In this document: positions 23,726-32,138 of the stretch, piece after piece
Numbering within the stretch: the first letter of the stretch is position 1
Layout: the number at the start of each line of letters is the position of its first letter
Source of the DNA: Flavobacterium solisilvae
GTDB taxonomy: Bacteria; Bacteroidota; Bacteroidia; Flavobacteriales; Flavobacteriaceae
NCBI RefSeq assembly: GCF_012911605.1
Contig: NZ_JAAMPT010000194.1
Location: forward strand, 1-45,536
Length of the DNA stretch: 45,536 bases
Direction of reading: 5' to 3'
Made by a program: the position numbers and the translations under genes
The notes under the pieces: generated by a model
Seen by the model: only the letters and a program-made list of their open reading frames with translations
Database searches by the model: none
What the model was told of the DNA's origin: nothing

Positions 23726-25036
23726 CTATTGTATATATTCTCTAAAAGTTGTGGTTTGAATTCTCGCTTTTAAATCATGAAGCAAATTATACAATCCGAA
23801 GAAAGTTCTGTTAATGTACAAAAAATGTTTTGAACCTCGGTTTCCATTCATTTTTCTAAGTTGAGTATCTTTTGAAAATTCTTCGCCCATTTGAGCTATT
23901 TTTCCAAAAAAATCTTCATCCGAAAAATCAAAAAACTCGCCATGAAAAGGTTTTGTAAACAAACTCAATAAATCATGGAATATTTTGGTAAAATAAATTA
24001 TTTCTTCTTTCGTATCATCGTGGCGTAAAATCTCTAATTCGTATAACTTTTTATTAAAAAGCTCTGGATTATTGATAACTTCTGGTTTTGCTAATTCAAA
24101 ATAAGGAACATAAAAATCCTCTGGAACTTGTTTTATACAACCAAAATCTATTGCAACCAGTGTGTCATTTTTGTCAATTAAAAAATTTCCTGGATGTGGA
24201 TCAGCATGAACTTGTTTTAAATGATGCATTTGATACATATAAAAATCCCATAACGCTTGCCCAATTTTATCGCCTTTTTCTCTATCTTGATTATAAGCGG
24301 TAAACTCCGAAATATGTTCGCCATCAATCCATTCCATCGTTAGGATTTTCTCAGATGAATAGGCTGGAAAATACTTTGGAAAACGTAAATTTTTAATTTT
24401 TCCACATTGCTCCGAAACCTCCAAGCTTTGTTTAAGTTCCAAAACATAATCGGTTTCCTCGAGTAATTTATTTTCAACTTCTTTAAAATATTTTTCCGAA
24501 TCTTTGCCTTTCAAATTAAACATTCGAGTTGCAAATGGTTTTACCAATGCCAAATCAGAACTAATACTTTCAGCTACGCCAGGATATTGAATTTTTACAG
24601 CAAAATTTTCTCCGCTTATTGAAGCCTTGTGAACTTGACCAATACTGGCCGCATTTACAGCATCTTGCGTAAAAGTATCATAGATATCTTCGGGATATTT
24701 TCCTAAATATTTTTTAAACGTTTTTCTAACTAATGGTGCCGATAATGGCGGAACCGAAAATTGTGAAAGCGAAAATTTCTCTACATAAGCTTGTGGCATG
24801 ATACTTTTGTCCATACTCAACATTTGAGCTACTTTCAACGCACTTCCTTTTAAATTCTTTAATCCGTCATAAATATCTTCGGCGTTTTCTTCGTTCAATT
24901 TTTCTTTTGTCAAAGAAGGATTTACGATTTTTTCGCCATAATAAGCAACATAATTACCGCCAACTTTGATACCGGTTTTAACTAATTGCGTTGCTCTTTC
25001 AATTTTACCAGTTGGAATTTTATCGAGTGTTTTCAT
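23726..25036 (-). CDS. AarF/ABC1/UbiB-family atypical kinase
   Basis: A 436-residue member of the ABC1/ADCK atypical kinase family. Visible family marks are the K-x-x-Q motif in LKGSALKVAQMLS (Lys68, Gln71), the A-rich loop AASIGQVHKA (129-138) replacing the usual Gly loop, the ATP-site Lys148 in FAVKIQYPGV, the catalytic segment VHADPHPGNFLI and the metal-binding DFG in VAIDFGC. Family members support quinone synthesis and lipid homeostasis; flavobacteria use menaquinone, so a ubiquinone role is unlikely. The ATG overlaps the TetR stop by one base (TAATG), so the pair is translationally coupled. No membrane helices are obvious. Confidence 0.85.
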   Translation of the reverse strand: MKTLDKIPTGKIERATQLVKTGIKVGGNYVAYYGEKIVNPSLTKEKLNEENAEDIYDGLKNLKGSALKVAQMLSMDKSIMPQAYVEKFSLSQFSVPPLSAPLVRKTFKKYLGKYPEDIYDTFTQDAVNAASIGQVHKASISGENFAVKIQYPGVAESISSDLALVKPFATRMFNLKGKDSEKYFKEVENKLLEETDYVLELKQSLEVSEQCGKIKNLRFPKYFPAYSSEKILTMEWIDGEHISEFTAYNQDREKGDKIGQALWDFYMYQMHHLKQVHADPHPGNFLIDKNDTLVAIDFGCIKQVPEDFYVPYFELAKPEVINNPELFNKKLYELEILRHDDTKEEIIYFTKIFHDLLSLFTKPFHGEFFDFSDEDFFGKIAQMGEEFSKDTQLRKMNGNRGSKHFLYINRTFFGLYNLLHDLKARIQTTTFREYIQ

Positions 25037-25704
25037 TAGTTAAATTTTTCTTTCCAAAGGAATTTCCCCAAATCAACAATATTTTCCAAATGCTTCGTTT
25101 CCATTAAATCCATAACCGTATTCACTGATTTTTCAATTAAAACGTCGGTTTTTTCAAATCCTTTGGATGTATCATCCAACCAAAATTTCAACAGAAATAA
25201 GAATTGCATCCACGCACCTTCTGCATAAGCCGATTGGGTGACTTTAGTAAATTTCTCCGAAATTATATTTTCCTTACGACTACAGTTTTCTTCAATGAAT
25301 TTCTTGAATTCTGTTCGCAGCGATTTTAAATTACTCAAATTAGAAAGACCTTCTTTTTTGTCTTTAAAATAAAAAAGTATGTAGGTTCTGTTTAATGTCA
25401 AAACTTCAAAAAAAGTGAAGTAAAGCGTTAGCAATTTATTTTTATTAGAATATTCGCTGAACTTACTGTCTTGAATAATTGTTTGTGTAGTATTTTCAAA
25501 AAACTTAAGCCAAATAGACTGTTTCAACGAATCTAGTGAACCAAAAAAGGAATAAAATTCGCTTTCTTCAATGGCATGTTTTTGACAAAAAACATAAACA
25601 TTTTTAGGTTCTTGATTCTCTTGAAGTACATCATTCATAAATTTTTCAATGATGATATCTTCAGTAATAGGTAACTTTTTTGATTTTTTTGTAGCTGTTG
25701 CCAT
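25036..25704 (-). CDS. TetR-family regulator
   Basis: A 222-residue regulator. A divergent TetR-type HTH lies at about 14-60 (ITEDIIIEKFMNDVLQ, then EESEFYSFFGSLDSLKQSIW, which keeps the TetR helix 3-4 pattern Y-x-x-F-x-S-x-x-x-L). The rest is a helical ligand/dimer domain (about 70-215). A basic start (MATATKKSKKLP) precedes it. It is the first gene of a two-gene unit with the AarF kinase and probably controls its own operon; a 12-base palindrome lies 20 bases upstream of the ATG. The HTH is weakly conserved, so the call rests partly on overall pattern. Confidence 0.7.
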   Translation of the reverse strand: MATATKKSKKLPITEDIIIEKFMNDVLQENQEPKNVYVFCQKHAIEESEFYSFFGSLDSLKQSIWLKFFENTTQTIIQDSKFSEYSNKNKLLTLYFTFFEVLTLNRTYILFYFKDKKEGLSNLSNLKSLRTEFKKFIEENCSRKENIISEKFTKVTQSAYAEGAWMQFLFLLKFWLDDTSKGFEKTDVLIEKSVNTVMDLMETKHLENIVDLGKFLWKEKFN

Positions 25705-25723
25705 AATCGTTTGGTTTACTGAA

Positions 25724-25735
25724 TGTAAATTTACA
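25724..25735. promoter_or_regulatory. Candidate TetR operator
   Basis: TGTAAATTTACA is a perfect 12-base palindrome 20-31 bases upstream of the TetR ATG, in the promoter zone. Autoregulation by the adjacent TetR protein is inferred, not shown. Confidence 0.4.
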
Positions 25736-25797
25736 AATAGATAATTTTAACGAACATAAACTAACTATAATTTATTGTTAAAGTTCTTTCAAAAAAA

Positions 25798-25820
25798 AAG
25801 CTACCCAAAATGGATAGCTT
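25798..25820 (-). terminator. Terminator of the OmpA-lipoprotein operon
   Basis: On the minus strand AAGCTATCC-ATTTT-GGGTAGCTT (one U-G wobble) is followed by nine T residues, 29 bases past the OmpA-like stop. Confidence 0.8.
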
Positions 25821-25849
25821 AACTTTTATTACTAATTAGACAAAACAAA

Positions 25850-26545
25850 TTACTTTCCTGCTTCTTTTTGAGCATCTTGAACCATTTTTTCGTTTGCAGT
25901 AATAGCAAATTCTACTCTACGGTTTTTACTTCTTCCTTCTGGAGTATCATTGGTAGCAATTGGATCAGCAATTCCTAAACCAGTTGTTACAAAACGAGTT
26001 GCAGCTAAACCTTTGCTAGCCAAATAAGCTTTTACAGATGCAGCTCTTTGGTCTGAAAGTTTTAAATTATAATCCGCTGCGCCAGTACTATCAGTATATC
26101 CATAAATTTGAATATTTGTATCAGGATATTGATTAAATACAGGAACTAATTTATCCAAATTTGCTTTTGCAGCTGCTGTAAGTGTTGATTTATTAGTATC
26201 AAAACGAACCGCATTTTCTCCTAAAACTAATTTAATTCCTTCTCCTACTCTTTCTACATCTGCACCAGGCAAAGCTGTTTCAATTTCGCGCGCTTGTTTA
26301 TCCATTTTGTTACCAATAACGCCACCAGCAACTCCACCGACAACTCCACCAAGAACTGCACCCATTGCTCCGTTTCCGCCTTTTCCTAAATTGTTGCCTA
26401 AAACTGCTCCAAGAATAGCTCCACCAGCTGCACCAATTGCTGCACCACGTTGCGTATTATTGGTATTTTTTACCGCTTCACAACTAGTAAAAACTGTTGA
26501 GAACAACATAAAACCTCCTAAAATGATTATACTATACTTTTTCAT
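25850..26545 (-). CDS. OmpA-family lipoprotein with glycine zipper
   Basis: A 231-residue outer-membrane lipoprotein. The signal peptide ends STVFTSC with Cys22. Residues about 33-78 are a glycine zipper (GAAIGAAGGAILGAVLGNNL, VLGGVVGGVAGGVIGNKMDK) of the YMGG/Rick-17kDa type, able to pack against the membrane. Residues about 112-222 are an OmpA-like peptidoglycan-binding domain: VRFDTNKSTLTAAAKANLDK, YGYTDSTGAADYNLKLSDQR and RSKNRRVEFAI. The Asp and Arg that hold diaminopimelate (TD.., NRR) are present. It follows the lipocalin-like gene after five bases and shares its transcript. Confidence 0.9.
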   Translation of the reverse strand: MKKYSIIILGGFMLFSTVFTSCEAVKNTNNTQRGAAIGAAGGAILGAVLGNNLGKGGNGAMGAVLGGVVGGVAGGVIGNKMDKQAREIETALPGADVERVGEGIKLVLGENAVRFDTNKSTLTAAAKANLDKLVPVFNQYPDTNIQIYGYTDSTGAADYNLKLSDQRAASVKAYLASKGLAATRFVTTGLGIADPIATNDTPEGRSKNRRVEFAITANEKMVQDAQKEAGK

Positions 26546-26550
26546 ATTTC

Positions 26551-27024
26551 TTAATTTAATTTTTCAAATTGATAAACAACATCTGTTAATTTTCCTCCTA
26601 CATTGATTTTGTCAACTAATTGGAAACTTGTTTCAGTTACGTTTGCTACATTCAAAACATAACCCGATTTTACTTTCTTAGCCTTTGCTTCATCCAAAAT
26701 CTTCATTACAAATTGACCTTCTTTATTGATAAACCACGTAATTGGTGTTGAATAAGCAGTACAACTCGGGCTATTTAAGGCAAAATTTCCTTTGTTATTA
26801 TTAGATACAAATTTCCAATTACTTCCAACAAAACATTTCGAATCGGCTAAATCAAATGAAGTAACTTTTATAACATCAGAACCTGGATAATTTACAGCAG
26901 TAATTTGCCAATTTCCCTTAATTACTCTTTCTGTTTTGTTATCAACTTGACTATTAGTTGCTGACTTCGATTTACAACCTATTATCAGAACCGAAAACAC
27001 TAGAGTTAAAATAATTTTTTTCAT
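26551..27024 (-). CDS. Lipocalin-like lipoprotein
   Basis: A 157-residue lipoprotein. The start at 27024 is preferred over the in-frame ATG at 27063 for two reasons: MKKIILTLVFSVLIIGC is a clean lipoprotein signal (Cys17), and a promoter -7 box (27056-27049) lies between the two ATGs, so the upstream ATG would probably not be in the mRNA. The mature part is one beta-rich lipocalin-family domain beginning IKGNWQITAVNYPGSDVIKV and ending DVVYQFEKLN, with two cysteines (in DSKCFVG and SPSCTAY) that may form a disulfide. Paired with the OmpA-like lipoprotein gene five bases downstream; the pairing suggests an envelope-integrity or stress role. Confidence 0.75.
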   Translation of the reverse strand: MKKIILTLVFSVLIIGCKSKSATNSQVDNKTERVIKGNWQITAVNYPGSDVIKVTSFDLADSKCFVGSNWKFVSNNNKGNFALNSPSCTAYSTPITWFINKEGQFVMKILDEAKAKKVKSGYVLNVANVTETSFQLVDKINVGGKLTDVVYQFEKLN

Positions 27025-27048
27025 ACTATGTGATATTAATTTATTTAG

Positions 27049-27056
27049 CAAAGATA
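27049..27056 (-). promoter_or_regulatory. -7 box of the lipocalin/OmpA operon
   Basis: On the minus strand TATCTTTG matches the -7 consensus and ends 24 bases before the ATG at 27024. It lies downstream of the alternative ATG at 27063 and so decides the start. No TTG was found at the -33 position. Confidence 0.5.
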
Positions 27057-27121
27057 AACACATTTTACTTATACCTTTTACATAATAATTCTATTTCGTT
27101 ATAGAATTATTTCTACGTCAT

Positions 27122-27155
27122 TTTGTCACCTCTAATTAATTTGGTATTAGATTTG
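27122..27155 (+). promoter_or_regulatory. Promoter of htpG
   Basis: TTTG (27122-27125), a 22-base spacer and TAGATTTG (27148-27155) match the flavobacterial -33/-7 consensus, 38 bases before the htpG ATG. Confidence 0.55.
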
Positions 27156-27193
27156 AGTAGTTAAGAAAAAAAATAATAACTAAAAATAACAAT

Positions 27194-29077
27194 ATGACAA
27201 CAGGAAAAATTAATGTATCAGTTGAAAACATCTTTCCGCTAATCAAGAAGTTTTTATACAGCGACCACGAAATTTTCTTGCGAGAACTAGTTTCAAATGC
27301 GACAGATGCTACTTTAAAATTAAAACACCTTACTTCTATTGGCGAAGCAAAAGTGGAATATGGCAATCCAATTATTGAAGTAAAAATTGACAAAGAAGGA
27401 AAAAAACTTCACATTATTGACCAAGGTATAGGTATGACAGCTGACGAAGTTGAAAAATACATCAATCAAGTTGCGTTTTCTGGTGCTGAAGAATTTCTGG
27501 AAAAGTATAAAGATTCTGCCAAAGATTCAGGAATTATTGGTCATTTTGGTCTTGGTTTCTATTCAGCTTTTATGGTAGCAGAAAAAGTGGAGATTATTAC
27601 TAAATCTTTTAAAGACGAACCAGCAGCACATTGGACATGTGACGGAAGTCCAGAATTTACTTTGGTTGCTCATGATAAAACTGAAAGAGGAACTGAAATC
27701 ATTCTTCACATAGCCGAAGATTCGCTAGACTTTTTAGAAGAATTCAAAATCCGTGAATTGTTGACCAAATACAACAAATTCATGCCGGTTCCGATTAAAT
27801 TTGGAACCAAAAAAGAAGCATTACCTAAACCAGAAGATGCGCCAGAAGATTATAAAACAGAATACATTGACGTTGATAACATTATCAACAACCCAAATCC
27901 AGCGTGGACAAAACAACCTGTTGATTTAACCGATGAAGATTATAAAAACTTCTACCGCGAGTTGTATCCAATGCAGTTTGAAGAACCGTTGTTCAACATA
28001 CATTTAAATGTAGATTATCCGTTCAACTTGACAGGAATTTTGTATTTTCCAAAAATGTCAGGTGATTTACAACTTCAAAAAGACAAAATTCAATTGTACC
28101 AAAATCAGGTTTTTGTAACTGATAATGTAGAAGGAATTGTTCCAGAATTTCTTGGAATGCTAAAAGGTGTTATCGATTCGCCAGATATTCCGTTGAATGT
28201 TTCGCGTTCGTATCTTCAAGCCGATGGAAATGTGAAGAAAATCTCAAATTACATCACTAGAAAAGTAGCCGATAAATTGAAATCGCTTTTCAATGAAAAC
28301 CGCGAAGATTTTGAACAAAAATGGAACGACATCAAAATCGTTTTAGAATATGGAATGTTATCTGAACCTAAATTCTATGAAAAAGCTGGCGATTTTGTTT
28401 TGTATCCAACGGTTGATGACAAATATTTTACGTTAGCCGAATTAAAAGAAGCTATCACTGCAAATCAAACCGACAAAAACGGAAAATTGGTTGTTCTTTA
28501 TGCTTCTAACAAAGATGCGCAACACAGTTATATCGAAATTGCCAAAGAAAAAGGATACGAAGTATTGCTTTTAGATTCGCCAATCGTTTCACATTTAATT
28601 CAAAAATTGGAAGCTGATAACGAAAATCTAACCTTTACTCGTGTAGATTCAGATCATATTGATAAATTAATTCAGAAAGAAGAAACTCAAATTTCTAAAT
28701 TATCGGAAGAAGAACAAGGAAATTTAAAAACAGTTTTAGAAGAAATTGTTCCAAAAACAACCTATTCAGTTCAATTAGAACCAATGGATAGCAACGCTTC
28801 GCCATTTATCATTACGCAGCCAGAATTCATGCGAAGAATGAAAGAAATGAGCCAAACTGGCGGTGGCGGAATGTTTGGCATGGGTAATTTCCCAGAAATG
28901 TACAATTTGGTTGTAAACACCAACTCCGAATTGGCAACCACCATTTTAAACTCTGAGAAATCGGCACAAGAAAGTTTGGTTAAACAAGCTTTGGATTTGG
29001 CAAAAATTTCTCAAGGATTGCTTAAAGGCGAAGAACTAACGGCTTTTGTAAAACGTAGTTTTGAACTAATTAAATAA
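27194..29077 (+). CDS. htpG: HSP90-family chaperone HtpG
   Basis: A 627-residue cytosolic ATP-dependent chaperone. The GHKL ATPase domain comes first: catalytic Glu and Mg-binding Asn35 in FLRELVSNATDATLK, the ATP-lid residues DQGIGM (76-81) and GHFGLGFYSAFMV (116-128). The middle domain follows (about 215-480, with RELYPMQFEEPLFNIHLNVD and NVSRSYLQAD), then the C-terminal dimerisation domain, which includes a Gly/Met stretch (GGGGMFGMGNFPEMYNLVVN). Length is normal for the bacterial protein. Its own promoter and terminator mark it as a single-gene unit; it is divergent from the lipocalin/OmpA operon. Confidence 0.97.
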   Translation: MTTGKINVSVENIFPLIKKFLYSDHEIFLRELVSNATDATLKLKHLTSIGEAKVEYGNPIIEVKIDKEGKKLHIIDQGIGMTADEVEKYINQVAFSGAEEFLEKYKDSAKDSGIIGHFGLGFYSAFMVAEKVEIITKSFKDEPAAHWTCDGSPEFTLVAHDKTERGTEIILHIAEDSLDFLEEFKIRELLTKYNKFMPVPIKFGTKKEALPKPEDAPEDYKTEYIDVDNIINNPNPAWTKQPVDLTDEDYKNFYRELYPMQFEEPLFNIHLNVDYPFNLTGILYFPKMSGDLQLQKDKIQLYQNQVFVTDNVEGIVPEFLGMLKGVIDSPDIPLNVSRSYLQADGNVKKISNYITRKVADKLKSLFNENREDFEQKWNDIKIVLEYGMLSEPKFYEKAGDFVLYPTVDDKYFTLAELKEAITANQTDKNGKLVVLYASNKDAQHSYIEIAKEKGYEVLLLDSPIVSHLIQKLEADNENLTFTRVDSDHIDKLIQKEETQISKLSEEEQGNLKTVLEEIVPKTTYSVQLEPMDSNASPFIITQPEFMRRMKEMSQTGGGGMFGMGNFPEMYNLVVNTNSELATTILNSEKSAQESLVKQALDLAKISQGLLKGEELTAFVKRSFELIK

Positions 29078-29103
29078 AAAACAATTAGTACTTAGTAATT
29101 ATT

Positions 29104-29139
29104 AAAAACCTGTAAGCGAAAGTTTGCAGGTTTTTTTTT
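29104..29139 (+). terminator. Terminator of htpG
   Basis: AAAACCTGTAA (29105-29115) pairs with TTGCAGGTTTT (29124-29134), with one U-G wobble, followed by a T9 run 27 bases past the stop. Confidence 0.8.
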
Positions 29140-29199
29140 CAAATTCTAATTAAAACCATTCAAATTCTCATTTATCGATTATTGACAAAAAGTAAATCT

Positions 29200-29207
29200 T
29201 ACATTTG
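29200..29207 (+). promoter_or_regulatory. -7 box of the TPR kinase gene
   Basis: TACATTTG matches TAnnTTTG, 23 bases before the ATG at 29231. A TTG lies at 29183-29185, but the 14-base spacer is shorter than usual. Confidence 0.4.
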
Positions 29208-29230
29208 TTTGACAGTAGCGATTTTTTTTA

Positions 29231-31186
29231 ATGAGAACAAAATACTTTTTAACGGTTTGCTTTAGCTCTTTGGTGATATCATCTTGGTGTCAATCCACAA
29301 AAGCGGATAGCTTGATTTCAGTTTTACAACGTACACAAAACGATATCGACAAAGCAAAACTCCTCAACACTATTGCCGATACCTATAAATCTAGCAATCC
29401 AAAATTAATGCTTCACTATGCAAACGAAGCGTTGACACTTTCAAGAAAAATAAATTTTGCCACTGCCGAAGGAAATGCGTTACTCAATTTAGGGAATACC
29501 AATATTATTTCGGGAGATTATGCAAAAGCATTGACCTTTTTTGCAGAAGCGCAACATCTTTTTGAAACGATTTCGGAGAAAGAAAAACTAGAAAACAAAC
29601 AAGGTTTAGCCAAAGCATTAGGAAGTATTGGCATCGTATTTTCCGAGCAAAGTAATTATGGAAAAGCGTTGCAATATTATCTAAAATCGGTAAAAATCTA
29701 CGAAGAAATCAAGGACGAAGAAAAATGTGCCAAACTATACAATAATATAGGTGTCGTTTATCAATCGCAATCGTCCTACTTTAAAGCGTTGAATTATTTT
29801 GTTAAAGCTCAAAAAATTCAGGAGAAAAGAAAAGACACCAATTTAGGAATTACCTATACAAATGTTGGAAACAGCTATTTGCATCAAAACGATTTGGCGC
29901 AAGCACATTATTATTATACGAAAGCCAAAAAAGAATTTGACCAAAACCAAAACCCAAGAGCTTTGGGCGAATGGTTTAACAATATTGGTTTATATTACAA
30001 AGCCAATCACGAAATTTCAAAAGCGATAGAAAGCTGGAATGATGCCATTAAAACCTTTACTTCTATTGATGATAAATTTGGAATTGCAGATAGTTATCTT
30101 TATTTAAGCCAGTTGTATTTAGACCAAAATAATCTAGAAGAAGCAAAAGAAAATGCTGAAAAAGCGAAGCAATTTGCCCGAGAATTAAAAGTTTGGGAAC
30201 AAATTGTTCTTTCAGAAAAACTATTGAGTGATGTTTTTTCTAAACAAAATAATCCTTCGCAAGCATTACATCATTTCAAATTATACAGTCAGGCAAAAGA
30301 CAGTTTGACCAATGAAAAAAACATTAGAAAAAGTGTTGAAGAAGAATTGACTTTTGATTTTGAAAAACGCGAAGCCATTCAGCAGAAAGAAATTGAGAAA
30401 AAAGAATTATTGCTTCAAGAACAATCAAAGCAAAGTAAAATGCAATTGTTTTTTGCAGCTTTGTTTGGATTATTGCTTTTTGGAATTGGGTTTTTAATTC
30501 ACAACCGAATTCAGTTGAAGAAAAACTTGACGTTGCAAAAAGAACTAGCAGAATACGAACAAAAAGCATTACATCTTCAGATGAACCCACATTTTGTATT
30601 CAATTGCTTGGGTTCGATTTCGAGCTTTATTGTGCAAAACGGAACCGACTCGGCTATAAAATATTTGTCTAAATTTTCTAAACTAATGCGATTAACATTA
30701 GAATATTCTAAAGAAAGTTTAATTCCAATTGATAAAGAAATTGAAAGTTTGCAAAACTATTTGGAACTGGAGCAATTGCGTTTCAACAATAAATTTTCGT
30801 TTTCTATTCATAAAAGTGATGCGATAGAAGATGATATGGCTTTGCCTCCATTATTATTGCAACCTTTTGTAGAAAATGCCATCATTCATGGAGTAATTCC
30901 AAAAAAAGAAATGGGAACGATTGCTATACGTTTTAACATTGAAAAAGAAAACTTGGTTTGTACTGTTGAAGACAACGGAATTGGTTTTGAACAATCAAAA
31001 TTAGCCAAAGAAAATACAGTTTTGGCACATAAATCGATGGCGTTAGACATTACCAAAAAACGTCTAGAAATGATTGAAGCCACAACAAAACAACGAACCG
31101 ATTTTAGCATAGAAGAAATAAAAAATGATAGCGAAGTTCAAGGAACAAAAGTAGTTTTGAATTTGCCGATACAATATAGTAAGTGA
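29231..31186 (+). CDS. TPR-containing sensor histidine kinase (LytS/YehU His_kinase type)
   Basis: A 651-residue membrane sensor. The signal peptide covers about 1-21 (VISSWCQ). A periplasmic tetratricopeptide array runs from about 55 to 335 (ANEALTLSRKINFATAEGNA, YYLKSVKIYEEI, YFVKAQKIQEKR), followed by a coiled-coil (about 360-400), one membrane helix (about 404-425) and a cytoplasmic His_kinase domain with the phospho-acceptor His454 in LQMNPHFVFNCLGSISSFI. The ATPase part has PPLLLQPFVENAIIHG and VEDNGIGFE. The partner is the LytTR response regulator 87 bases downstream. TPRs suggest a protein or peptide ligand in the periplasm. Confidence 0.92.
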   Translation: MRTKYFLTVCFSSLVISSWCQSTKADSLISVLQRTQNDIDKAKLLNTIADTYKSSNPKLMLHYANEALTLSRKINFATAEGNALLNLGNTNIISGDYAKALTFFAEAQHLFETISEKEKLENKQGLAKALGSIGIVFSEQSNYGKALQYYLKSVKIYEEIKDEEKCAKLYNNIGVVYQSQSSYFKALNYFVKAQKIQEKRKDTNLGITYTNVGNSYLHQNDLAQAHYYYTKAKKEFDQNQNPRALGEWFNNIGLYYKANHEISKAIESWNDAIKTFTSIDDKFGIADSYLYLSQLYLDQNNLEEAKENAEKAKQFARELKVWEQIVLSEKLLSDVFSKQNNPSQALHHFKLYSQAKDSLTNEKNIRKSVEEELTFDFEKREAIQQKEIEKKELLLQEQSKQSKMQLFFAALFGLLLFGIGFLIHNRIQLKKNLTLQKELAEYEQKALHLQMNPHFVFNCLGSISSFIVQNGTDSAIKYLSKFSKLMRLTLEYSKESLIPIDKEIESLQNYLELEQLRFNNKFSFSIHKSDAIEDDMALPPLLLQPFVENAIIHGVIPKKEMGTIAIRFNIEKENLVCTVEDNGIGFEQSKLAKENTVLAHKSMALDITKKRLEMIEATTKQRTDFSIEEIKNDSEVQGTKVVLNLPIQYSK

Positions 31187-31188
31187 AT

Positions 31189-31265
31189 AGTAATTAGTGA
31201 AAAGTGATTAGTTAAAAAACGGCTAATTGCTTTCACTAATTACTAATTACTTTTCACTAATTACT
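31189..31265. repeat. Inverted repeat between kinase and response-regulator genes
   Basis: The 24 bases at 31189-31212 (AGTAATTAGTGAAAAGTGAT and TAGT) match the reverse complement of 31242-31265 at 23 of 24 positions, with a 29-base loop; part of the arm is repeated again at 31235-31241. It forms a long AT-rich hairpin inside the operon without a U-tract. Variants of AGTAATTAGTGAAAAGT are familiar intergenic filler in flavobacteria. It could stabilise or attenuate the mRNA between the two genes. Confidence 0.6.
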
Positions 31266-31273
31266 AAAAAAAT

Positions 31274-32035
31274 ATGATTACAGCAATACTAATAGATGAC
31301 GACGATAATTTAAGAAACGGAATGAAAAGTCTGTTTGAACGTTATGCGCCCGAAATTAAAATTATAGGCGAAGCCGACAGCGTTGAAACCGGAACACATT
31401 TGCTAAAAGAACAGCAACCGCAAGTGGTTTTTCTTGACATTCATCTTGGCGACGGAACTGGATTTGATTTATTGGAAGAAGTTCAAAAAAAAGGTGTAAA
31501 ACTTTCGTCGCAAATTGTTTTTATCACCGCACATGAACAATATGCTATTAAAGCGTTTCGATTTAGTGCGTTGGATTTTCTGCTAAAACCCGTTGATCCC
31601 GATGAATTGCAGAAAGTAATCACGAAACTCAAAAATATCATTGACAAAAACGATAGCGTTGCTCATATTGATTTATTACTGGAAAACATTCGTAAAAAAG
31701 TAGATAATTTTAAACGAATTGCACTTTCTAATGCCGATGGAATTCATCTTTTTGACGTTAGCGATATCATCCGATGCGAAAGCGAAGACAATTACACTAA
31801 GTTTTTCATCAAAAACAATAAACCTATTTTGATTTCAAAAACCTTGAAAGAATACGAAGAGTTATTAACTGAGCATGGATTTGAGCGCATTCATCAAAGT
31901 CATTTGATAAACATTGCCTATTTGAAATCCTATATTAAGAAAGACGGCGGATATGTAATTATGGCAGACAACAGTAATTTGCCAATTTCGCAACGAAAAA
32001 AAGACCGATTACAAGAAATTTTGAAAACGTTATAA
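31274..32035 (+). CDS. LytTR-type response regulator
   Basis: A 253-residue DNA-binding response regulator. The receiver domain (1 to about 120) has the acidic pocket DDDD (8-11), phospho-acceptor Asp55 in VVFLDIHLGD, the Thr/Ser switch in FITAHEQYAI and Lys in LLKPVDPDEL. The LytTR domain (about 145-253) has IIRCESEDNYTKFFI, FERIHQSHLIN and a final LPISQRKKDRLQEIL. It is the cognate partner of the TPR kinase just upstream. LytTR regulators bind paired short direct repeats; no convincing pair was identified. Confidence 0.93.
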   Translation: MITAILIDDDDNLRNGMKSLFERYAPEIKIIGEADSVETGTHLLKEQQPQVVFLDIHLGDGTGFDLLEEVQKKGVKLSSQIVFITAHEQYAIKAFRFSALDFLLKPVDPDELQKVITKLKNIIDKNDSVAHIDLLLENIRKKVDNFKRIALSNADGIHLFDVSDIIRCESEDNYTKFFIKNNKPILISKTLKEYEELLTEHGFERIHQSHLINIAYLKSYIKKDGGYVIMADNSNLPISQRKKDRLQEILKTL

Positions 32036-32138
32036 CGAATTCTAAATATAAACAACCGTTTACTCATTTGCTGTAAACAGAATGATTGAGTTGTACTAAT
32101 TTTATAAAAAAATCAAAAAACGAACACATTATATAGTT

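Noticed and set aside
32058..32078. Terminator after the LytTR regulator gene
   Set aside because: The 6-bp GTTTAC/GTAAAC stem has a 9-base loop and no T-run after it; an operator or chance dyad is as likely.
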